From Ideonella dechloratans (GTDB taxonomy: Bacteria > Pseudomonadota > Gammaproteobacteria > Burkholderiales > Burkholderiaceae_C), in NCBI RefSeq assembly GCF_021049305.1, contig NZ_CP088081.1:1426001-1490000 (forward strand): a stretch of 64,000 nucleotides of DNA, written 5' to 3'. Positions 58,001 to 64,000 of the stretch are shown here, one piece after another. A program made the position numbers and the translations under genes. The stretch's first letter is position 1. Each line of letters starts with the position of its first letter. Below the pieces are notes generated by a model, which had not been told where the DNA came from, did no database searches, and saw nothing but the letters and a program-made list of their open reading frames with translations.

Positions 58001-61000
58001 AAGGGCATGACCGCGCCGCTGCCGGCCGGTCAGCTGCGCGCCATGCGCCGTGCCTATGTGCAGGCCGGCTTCGGCCCGGCCGAGGTGGGTCTGTTCGAGG
58101 CCCACGGCACCGGTACCGTGGCTGGCGACACGGCGGAGCTGGAAAGCACCAGCCTGCTGATGCGTGAGCAGGGGGTGGTGCCGCACGCTGCGGTGGTCGG
58201 CTCGGTCAAGACCATGATCGGCCACACCAAGGCCACGGCCGGCGTGGCCGGCCTGATCAAGGCCGCCCTGGCGCTGCAGCACAAGGTGCTGCCGCCGCAT
58301 CTGCACGTCAAGAAGCCCAACAAGATCCTGCTGGCCGAGGATGCGCCGCTGCACGTGTTGCTGGATGCCCAGCCCTGGCTGACCAGCGACGACACGCCGC
58401 GCCGCGCCGCCTGCAGCGCCTTCGGTTTCGGCGGGACCAACTTCCACGTGGTGATGGAGGAGTACACCCGGGAATACCGCCCCTGGCTGCGCAGCGCGCC
58501 GATGAACCAGTGGTCGGCCGAGCTGGTGCTGCTGGCCGCCGATGACAAGGCGCAGCTCGTCGCCAAGGCGGTCGCACTGGGCGAGGAACTGCCTGCGCTC
58601 GGTGCGCTGGCCCTGCGCGACCTGGCCGCCACCCTGGCGTCCCAGTGGCAGCCGGGCGTGGAGACCCTGGCCGTGGTGGCCAAGGATCTGGCCGACCTGA
58701 CCGACAAGCTGGGCAAGGCCGCGGCCTTCCTGAACGGCCAGGTGCCGATGCTGCCGCCGGGCGTGCACCACGGTGCGGCCGGTGCCGAGCCGGGCAAGGT
58801 GGCCGTCCTGTTCTCCGGCCAGGGTTCCCAATACCCGATGATGGGCCGCGAGCTGGCGGTGGCCTTCCCGCAGGTGTCCGACGCCCTGTCCGAGGCCAAC
58901 GCCGCGTTGAAGGCACCGTTCGAGGCGCGCTTCGGCCGTGGCAGCACGCTGGGTCGCTTCATCTTCCCGCCGGCGGTCTACGATGAAGAAGGGCTGGACG
59001 CCGCCCGCAAGGCCCTGACCAGCACCGATGTGGCCCAGCCTGCGCTGGGGGCCATCGAGGTGGCCTTGCTGCGCCTGCTCAAGGGCATGGGCCTGGCCCC
59101 GGACATGGCGGCCGGCCACAGCTATGGTGAGTTCGTTGCCCACCACGCCGCGGGCGCCTATGGTCTGGACACGCTGATGCAGCTGTCGGCGGCGCGCGGT
59201 CGCTTCATCGTCGATGCAGCCAAGGCCGACGGTGCCGAACTGGGCACCATGGCGGCGGTGCAGGCCCCGCGGGCCGATGTGGATCGCCTGTTGGCCGATG
59301 TGGCCGATGTCGTGGTGGCCAACCACAATGCGCCGCTGCAGACCATCATCTCCGGCACCCGGGCGGGCGTCGAGGCCGCCATGGCCAAGATGACCGCCGC
59401 CGGCTTCGATGTCACGCCCATCCCGGTGGCCGCGGCCTTCCATTCCAAGCTGGTGGCGCCGGCCCAGTCGGCGTTGGCCGAGATGATCGAGGCCACCGAC
59501 TGGCAGCCCGGCCAGATCCCGGTGTACTCCAACGCCACCGGGCGCCCCCATGCCGAAGACGTGGCCACCGTCAAGCGCAGCATGGCCGAGCACCTGGTGC
59601 AGTCGGTCGAGTTCGTCGCCGAAGTCGAGGCCATGTATGCCGACGGCGCCCGCACCTTCATCGAAGTGGGTCCGAAGTCCGTGCTGGCCAAGCTGACCGC
59701 CAAGATCCTGGCGGGCCAGCCGCACAAGGCCATCGCGCTGGACGATGGCTCGGGTCTGGGCGGTTTCCTCAACGGCGTCGCCCAGATGCTGTGCGCTGGC
59801 GTGGACCTGGACCCGTCACCCCTGTTCGGCCGCGATTGCCGCGTCGGCGACCCGGCCCAGCTGGGCGCCCTGCAGCGCATCGTCAGTGTGCCCAAGCATG
59901 CCTGGATGATCAACGGCAGCGGCGTGCGCCGCCTGTCGGACCCGGTGCGCCAGATCGGCGTCACGCTGGAGCAGGCCCAGAGCCTGAGCCTGGCGGTGGC
60001 CCCGGTGGCCGCTGCCGCGGCCCTGTCGGTCGCGCCGGCGGCCGCCACCCTTTCCATGCCGGCGGCGGCCACGCCCTCGGTTCCGCAGCCCGCAACCCCC
60101 CCTTCACGTTGGAGAAGAGAGCCCCGTATGGATGAACGACGTCCCCTGCCACCGGCAGGATCTTCCGGCGTCATGTCGGAATACTTCGAGACCATGCGCC
60201 AGTTCCTGGAAACCCAGGAACGGGTGATGGCCATGTTCGTAGGCGAAGGCGTGGCCGCTCCGGCCCGTCCGGCCCGCCTGGCGCGCCCTGCCCAGCCGGT
60301 GGCCCTGGCCCGTGTGGCCGAGGCGCCGCCGGTGGCACCGGCCGTCGTCGTGCCGCCCGCGGTGGTGCCCGCCGCCGTGGCGCCCGTGGCGCCCCCGGTG
60401 GTGGTGCCCGCGCCGGTGATGCCGGCCCCGGTGCCCGCTCCCGTGGCTGCCAAGCCTGCGCCGGCGCCCGCACCGGTGGCTGCGGCGCCCGTCGCCGCCG
60501 CTCCTGCGGCCGGCGCGGCGCTGAGCCGTGAGCAGATGGTCGACATGCTGCTGTCCATCGTCGAGGAAAAGACCGGCTACCCGCGCGACATGGTGGGTCT
60601 GGACCAGAACCTCGAGTCGGACCTGGGCATCGACTCGATCAAGCGCATCGAGGTCGTCGGCGCCATGCTGCAGAAGCTGCCGGAAGGCCTGCGCGCGGCC
60701 CTGACCGAGAGCCGCAGCAAGCTCAACACCCAGCCCACGCTGAACGGCATGCTGGACATCATGGGGTCGGCCAAGAGCGGGAGCGCTGTCGCCAGCCCTT
60801 TTGATGTTGCCGAGACGGGATCAAAGGCCGCTGCACCCGCCAGCAGCGGCCACCCGCCTCGGCATGTCGTCGTGCCCGTGCACGAAGCCCTGGAAGCCGA
60901 TGCACTGAAGCAGTTCAAGGCCGGCCTGTTCGTCATCACCGATGACCTGACAGGCCAGGCCAAGGCCCTGGCAGGCGCCCTGCGCGAGCAGGGGCGCGAG

Positions 61001-63364
61001 TCCGTCCTGGTGGGACGCGACGTGCTGGGCAGTGAATCGGCCCTGATCGAGTGGGCGGCCAAGCTGCGCGAGAGCGCGCAGCCCTTGGCCGGCCTGGTCC
61101 ACCTGGCCGAGCTGGGCAGCGAGATGCTGCCCCCGCAAGGCTCGGTGGCCGAATGGCGCCAGCAGCTGCTGGTGAACGAGAAATCGCTGTTCCTGCTGCT
61201 GCGCGAACTGTCGGCCAGCCTGGGCGAGGGCGCCCATGTGATGTCGGTCAGCGCGCTGGGCGGCTACTTCAACCGCGCCGGTACCCATGTGCCGGCCGGC
61301 CTGACCCTGCAGTCCGGCGCCGCCGGCATGCTCAAGTCCTTCCATGAGGAGCGTCCTGAGCTGCGGGTCAAGATCGTGGACCTGGACCCCAGCCAGTCGC
61401 CGGCGGCCCAGATCCAGACCGTGATGACCGAGCTGGAGGTCGTGGGCGGCCGCCAGGAAGTGGGCTATCCCGACGGTCAGCGCACGGTCTTCAAGACCGA
61501 GGCCATGGTCGCGCCGGTCGACCCGGCCCGCATGGCCCGGCTGCAGGGCATCGTGGTGCTGGCCACCGGCGGTGCCCGCGGCATCACCGCCGAGGTGCTG
61601 CGCGAACTGGCCCTGCCGGGCAACACCCTGGTGCTGACCGGCCGGGGCGCCTGGCCCGCGGCCGAGCCGGCCGAGCAGGCCGCGCTGACCACGCCGGAGG
61701 CTCTGCGTCAGCACTTCATCGCCGAAGTGCGCGCGGGCAAGAGCGCGCTCAAGCCGGCCGAGATTCAGAAGAAGGTGGCGGCCGTGATGGCCGCCCGCGA
61801 GATGCTGGGCAACCGCGCCGACTTCGAGCAGCGCGGCGCCAAGGTCGAATACCGTTCGGTCGACGTGGGTGACGATGCCGGCATGAAGGCCCTGATCGAG
61901 GACCTCTACGCCCAGTTCGGGGCCATCCACGGCGTGCTGCACGGCGCCGGCGTGATCGAGGACAAGTTCCTGGTGGACAAGGCCTCGGACAGCTGGGACC
62001 GCGTGGTCAACACCAAGGTCATCGGACTGCTGCTGCTGCAGAAGTACCTGCGTCCCGAATCGCTGCGCTTCCTGACCGTGTTCAGCTCGGTGGCCGGCCG
62101 GTACGGCAACAGCGGCCAGTCCGACTACGCCACCGCCAACGAACTGATGAACCGCCTGTGCTGCCAGCTCTACCGTCGCTGGGGTGGTCAGGTCAACGTC
62201 AACGCCCTGTGCTGGGGACCGTGGGGACCGACGATGTTCGGTGCCGGCATGGTGACCGCCGAGACCGAGGCCAAGTTCGCCGAGAAGGGCGTCTACCTGG
62301 TGACGGCGGCCGACGGTCGTCAGCTGCTCAAGGACGAGTTGCTGCGCACCGACGACACCTACGTCGAGATCATCTGCGGTGCCGGCCCCTGGGAGCAACG
62401 CGAGGCCGATCTGGGCCGCGTGCAGCTGCAGGCGCCCGCGGCGCCCGGCAAGGTGCTTGGCGCCCTGCTCGGGGCGGCGGAGATGATGACCCTGCCGATG
62501 GGCGGTCAGGTGGTGAGCTTCGCCATCGACGCCAACCATGCCTACCTGCAGGAACACCGCATCGATGCGACCCCGGTGCTGCCGGCGGCCGTGGCGCTCG
62601 AGTTGCTTTCCCAGGCCGGCCACGCGTTGTGGCCGGGCTGGCGTGTGGTCGAGGTCAAGGACTTCCGTCTGATGAAGGGCGTGGAGCTCAAGGAGGCCGT
62701 GCGCCGCTTCGACATCGTGATCAACCCGCCGCCTTATGGCAGCGCGGAAGGTTTCGAGGTGGTGGCCACGCTGCAGAGCGAGCAGCAGGGCGGCAAGACG
62801 GTGGTGCACTACAAAGCCGTGCTGCGGCTGGAGCAGCGCCTGCCCGAAGGTTTCAGCCACCCGGTGCGCGCGCGCTTCGAGAAGAAGCTGCCGGTGGCTC
62901 AGGCCTATGACCAGTTCCTGTTCCACGGGCCGCGCTTCCAGGTGATGACGGCGCTCAAGGGTCTGTCGGCCGATGCCGCCGCCGCCACCGTGGTGCCGAG
63001 CGCGCCCCATGGCTGGCTGCGCGGCGTGCCGGCCGAGCATGACCGCTGGGTCTTCGACCCGGCGATCATCGATGCCGGTCCGCAACTGGCCATCGTCTGG
63101 GCGCGCGAGTTCCGCAACGAGACCTGCCTGCCGACCCGCTTCGGCCGGGTGGTGCGCTACGTGGACCAACTGCCTGAGCAGATGACCATGTCCCTGGAGG
63201 TGGTGCCGCTGGACGATGCCGGCCTGGTGGGCGCCAACGTCTATTACACCAACGCCGCCGGCGAGGTGGTGATGATGATCGAGGACATGCAGTGCATCGC
63301 CAGCCAGGCCCTGAACCGGCTGGGCGGCACCGCCGGTCAGCAGCCCAGCAAGTCGTCGGTGTGA
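55073..63364 (+). CDS. Fully reducing iterative type I polyketide / secondary-lipid synthase (NMO-NMO/ER-KS-AT-ACP-KR-DH)
   Basis: The 2763-residue megasynthase has, in order: a degenerate TIM-barrel of nitronate-monooxygenase type (residues ~1-300; RGGVTPHVAAACHAIGMAGVVLD); a complete NMO/enoyl-reductase domain like PfaD (~318-650; PLVQGPMTRVSD, GRECGGHIG, LFAGGIHD, LMGSAYLFT); ketosynthase (~689-1130) with Cys876 in DAACGSS, His1011 in EAHGTGT and His1051 in GHTKATAG; acyltransferase (~1243-1545) with Ser1350 in GHSYGEF; an Ala/Pro/Val-rich linker; a single carrier domain with Ser1855 in LGIDSIKRIEV; ketoreductase (~2160-2430) with TGGARGIT and Tyr2352 in QSDYATANE; and a hot-dog dehydratase (~2470-2763) with His in ANHAYLQEH and the partner region IIDAGPQ. 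This set can make a saturated or partly unsaturated chain. The domain style matches PUFA/heterocyst-glycolipid synthases rather than modular PKS. No thioesterase is present. The ATG at 55073 is chosen; a longer frame starts at 54962. Confidence 0.9.
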   Translation: MSKQLFTTFVFTPAGASEAALAIAACRAGAVGVVNAEFHPDSQSVLAILATVARFSGQGYGLKLDRLDLTLETALRSPALSGLSWLIVEPAVLASGWDLLVQLRERGVRILVEVCAPVVPALPADGVVEGWLLKGNEAGGFVGEDASFILIQKWLKLSKLPLYLRGGVTPHVAAACHAIGMAGVVLDSQVLLLEDAGPSDALVALLGNLSGNEAQAIGDGEHGEYIRVLVRPGHNAARQLAVEGEGAGFERLKGLVQGKIDWVNLRAGLLPLGQDVCFAGAWRKQYRRLGEVLKAIDAAVADHLPAAVRSQALAKSAPLAEALGISYPLVQGPMTRVSDSAAFAQAVAEGGALPMLAFALLKGEALRKLLDESTQRLGDKPWGIGLLGFAPQALLDEQLAMAAEHKPAYAIIAGGRPDQAVTLEKAGIATFLHVPSANLIPMFVGEGARRFIFEGRECGGHIGPLSSFVLWSTMVDKLLEELAKGKVPPAELQVLFAGGIHDAVSSAFVQTLVAPLMAKGVKVGILMGSAYLFTKEIVESGAIVEQFQKEVIECDHTVALESGPGHASRCAYTAFAQDFFRQRDQMREAKVPVDEARKVLDDLVMGRLRIASKGTTRSGLNGALETLTPERQSAEGMYMLGQVATLRAEVTDIATLHRQVTDDAAALLSDRLEASQPDAVAAPAIPPADVAIVGIATLLPKAADVREYWENILKKVDGISEIPSHRWDWRLYFDSDRHAKDKIYSKWGGFLDDVAFDPMKFGMPPKSLEAIDPMQLMALEVAHRALADAGYVDRPFDRERASVILGASGGTGDVGTQYGLRAELPRFAGQLPDDVADRLPEWTEDSFAGILVNVIAGRIANRLNFGGANFTTDAACGSSLAAVYQGVGELTAGRSDFVLAGGVDTVQGPFGFLCFSKTQALSPRGRCASFDQEGDGIAISEGIAMIALKRLADAERDGDRIYAVIKGAGASSDGNAKGMTAPLPAGQLRAMRRAYVQAGFGPAEVGLFEAHGTGTVAGDTAELESTSLLMREQGVVPHAAVVGSVKTMIGHTKATAGVAGLIKAALALQHKVLPPHLHVKKPNKILLAEDAPLHVLLDAQPWLTSDDTPRRAACSAFGFGGTNFHVVMEEYTREYRPWLRSAPMNQWSAELVLLAADDKAQLVAKAVALGEELPALGALALRDLAATLASQWQPGVETLAVVAKDLADLTDKLGKAAAFLNGQVPMLPPGVHHGAAGAEPGKVAVLFSGQGSQYPMMGRELAVAFPQVSDALSEANAALKAPFEARFGRGSTLGRFIFPPAVYDEEGLDAARKALTSTDVAQPALGAIEVALLRLLKGMGLAPDMAAGHSYGEFVAHHAAGAYGLDTLMQLSAARGRFIVDAAKADGAELGTMAAVQAPRADVDRLLADVADVVVANHNAPLQTIISGTRAGVEAAMAKMTAAGFDVTPIPVAAAFHSKLVAPAQSALAEMIEATDWQPGQIPVYSNATGRPHAEDVATVKRSMAEHLVQSVEFVAEVEAMYADGARTFIEVGPKSVLAKLTAKILAGQPHKAIALDDGSGLGGFLNGVAQMLCAGVDLDPSPLFGRDCRVGDPAQLGALQRIVSVPKHAWMINGSGVRRLSDPVRQIGVTLEQAQSLSLAVAPVAAAAALSVAPAAATLSMPAAATPSVPQPATPPSRWRREPRMDERRPLPPAGSSGVMSEYFETMRQFLETQERVMAMFVGEGVAAPARPARLARPAQPVALARVAEAPPVAPAVVVPPAVVPAAVAPVAPPVVVPAPVMPAPVPAPVAAKPAPAPAPVAAAPVAAAPAAGAALSREQMVDMLLSIVEEKTGYPRDMVGLDQNLESDLGIDSIKRIEVVGAMLQKLPEGLRAALTESRSKLNTQPTLNGMLDIMGSAKSGSAVASPFDVAETGSKAAAPASSGHPPRHVVVPVHEALEADALKQFKAGLFVITDDLTGQAKALAGALREQGRESVLVGRDVLGSESALIEWAAKLRESAQPLAGLVHLAELGSEMLPPQGSVAEWRQQLLVNEKSLFLLLRELSASLGEGAHVMSVSALGGYFNRAGTHVPAGLTLQSGAAGMLKSFHEERPELRVKIVDLDPSQSPAAQIQTVMTELEVVGGRQEVGYPDGQRTVFKTEAMVAPVDPARMARLQGIVVLATGGARGITAEVLRELALPGNTLVLTGRGAWPAAEPAEQAALTTPEALRQHFIAEVRAGKSALKPAEIQKKVAAVMAAREMLGNRADFEQRGAKVEYRSVDVGDDAGMKALIEDLYAQFGAIHGVLHGAGVIEDKFLVDKASDSWDRVVNTKVIGLLLLQKYLRPESLRFLTVFSSVAGRYGNSGQSDYATANELMNRLCCQLYRRWGGQVNVNALCWGPWGPTMFGAGMVTAETEAKFAEKGVYLVTAADGRQLLKDELLRTDDTYVEIICGAGPWEQREADLGRVQLQAPAAPGKVLGALLGAAEMMTLPMGGQVVSFAIDANHAYLQEHRIDATPVLPAAVALELLSQAGHALWPGWRVVEVKDFRLMKGVELKEAVRRFDIVINPPPYGSAEGFEVVATLQSEQQGGKTVVHYKAVLRLEQRLPEGFSHPVRARFEKKLPVAQAYDQFLFHGPRFQVMTALKGLSADAAAATVVPSAPHGWLRGVPAEHDRWVFDPAIIDAGPQLAIVWAREFRNETCLPTRFGRVVRYVDQLPEQMTMSLEVVPLDDAGLVGANVYYTNAAGEVVMMIEDMQCIASQALNRLGGTAGQQPSKSSV

Positions 63365-63401
63365 GTTTGTTGCAATGACCGATCTTTCCCAAGGAGTCCC
63401 C

Positions 63402-64000
63402 GTGAGCGGGAACGCATCCACCCCGGCGCCGGTCGCCATCATCGGCATGGCCTGCATGTACCCGCAGGCCCCCAATCTGCAGGCGTTCTGGCGCAACATC
63501 ATCGGCGGGGTGGACGCGATCTCCGAGCCAGTGGACTCCTGGGATGCCCAGCGCTATCTGGACACCGGTCGCATCAAGACGCCCTACGGCGGCTATCTGC
63601 GGGACCTGTACCGCTTCGATCCGCGCGAGTTCGGCATCATGCCGAGCTCGCTGGACGGCGGCGAGCCGGACCAGTTCCTGGCCCTGAAGGTGGCGGCCGA
63701 GGCCCTGAAGGACGCGGGCTACCTCGACCCGTCCTACGACCACCGCGACACCGGCATCGTGCTGGGCCACAGCACCTACCTGCACCGCGGTCAGGGAACG
63801 CTGATCCAGAACCACATCGTGGTGGACCAGACGGTGGAGATCCTGCAGGCGGCCTGCCCCCACCTGGGGCCGGAGCAGCTGGAATCGGTGCGGGCGCTGC
63901 TGGCCAAGAAGCTGCCGGCCGCAACGCCCGACATCGCGCCGGGCCTGGTGCCCAATGTGATGACCGGCCGCATCGCCAACCGCCTGAACCTCAAGGGCCC
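63402..64000 (+). CDS. Second ketosynthase-containing synthase, N-terminal part (runs off the window)
   Basis: An open frame continues past the window end. From the GTG at 63402 (AAGGAG 5 bases upstream; an in-frame ATG lies at 63375) it reads VSGNASTPAPVAIIGMACM, the start of a KS domain, then YPQAPNLQAFWRNIIGGVDAI, WDAQRYLDTG and SLDGGEPDQFLALKVAAEAL, equivalent to the D-P-x-x-R/Q-L-x-L-x-x-A segment of other KSs. The visible 199 residues stop before the active-site Cys, so activity cannot be judged. It follows the big synthase by 37 bases and is surely in the same operon. PUFA-type loci also carry a second KS/chain-length protein (PfaC-like), which is my best guess. Confidence 0.85.
   Translation, partial: MSGNASTPAPVAIIGMACMYPQAPNLQAFWRNIIGGVDAISEPVDSWDAQRYLDTGRIKTPYGGYLRDLYRFDPREFGIMPSSLDGGEPDQFLALKVAAEALKDAGYLDPSYDHRDTGIVLGHSTYLHRGQGTLIQNHIVVDQTVEILQAACPHLGPEQLESVRALLAKKLPAATPDIAPGLVPNVMTGRIANRLNLKG

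Noticed and set aside
54935..59725. 1596-codon minus-strand frame opposite the synthase
   Set aside because: Gln/His/Gly/Arg-rich shadow of the synthase gene with no recognisable motifs.
60821..63502. 893-codon minus-strand frame opposite the synthase end
   Set aside because: Same composition pattern as other shadows; no start signal or domain.

Overview
The window is GC-rich (visibly about 68-70 percent), densely coded DNA of a betaproteobacterium, most likely order Burkholderiales (Rubrivivax/Ideonella/Roseateles-like; the genus is a guess). Support comes from the argH - sensor kinase - LytTR regulator block followed by hemC-hemD-hemX-hemY with a divergent ppc, the imuA-imuB-dnaE2 cassette, a lipase with its foldase, and the codon bias. 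I see no insertion sequence, integrase, phage or CRISPR array.

Positions 1-5.7 kb hold the end of a Crp/Fnr regulator, ftsK, lolA, a convergent cheW and rarA. At 5.7-9.4 kb lies a livHMGF branched-chain amino-acid ABC transporter operon preceded by a near-perfect sigma-54 promoter. At 9.4-13.1 kb lie a secreted lipase with its membrane foldase, then a divergent TetR/SDR pair around a palindromic operator. At 13.2-18.6 kb lies an SOS mutagenesis operon (imuA, imuB, dnaE2) with a LexA box, followed by a chemoreceptor with a sigma-28-like promoter and a C-terminal CheR/CheB tether. Positions 20.6-32.8 kb are mixed accessory and housekeeping genes: CPA1 antiporter, ferritin-VIT iron exporter, ClC channel, MarR, dcd, YpfJ-type protein, alpha-hydroxyacid dehydrogenase with LysR and hemerythrin, YbaN-like protein, and dinB with its own SOS box. 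At 33.0-36.4 kb a lipoprotein/regulator/lipoprotein set (DUF5666-DUF6502-DUF5666) is bounded by strong terminators. At 36.4-48.5 kb come argH, an AlgZ/AlgR-like pair, ppc and hemCDXY, followed by two identical tRNA-Arg(ACG) genes.

The most unusual content is at 49.2-64.0 kb, with a probable outlier at 39.9-41.2 kb. It reads as a lipid or polyketide biosynthesis and export locus: a PAPS-type sulfotransferase, a small coiled-coil protein, a NodT-type outer-membrane lipoprotein, an 823-residue hybrid of a PqqD-like domain, a protease-dead M50 membrane domain and a HlyD adaptor, a 2763-residue synthase (tandem nitronate-monooxygenase/enoyl-reductase domains, KS, AT, ACP, KR, DH) related to PUFA/secondary-lipid synthases, and the start of a second KS protein running off the window. 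Upstream, an ACP fused to a sulfotransferase probably serves the same pathway. Inference: a fully reducing iterative synthase makes a long acyl chain that is sulfated on a carrier and moved across the envelope. Neither the product nor an energised inner-membrane pump is visible in this window.
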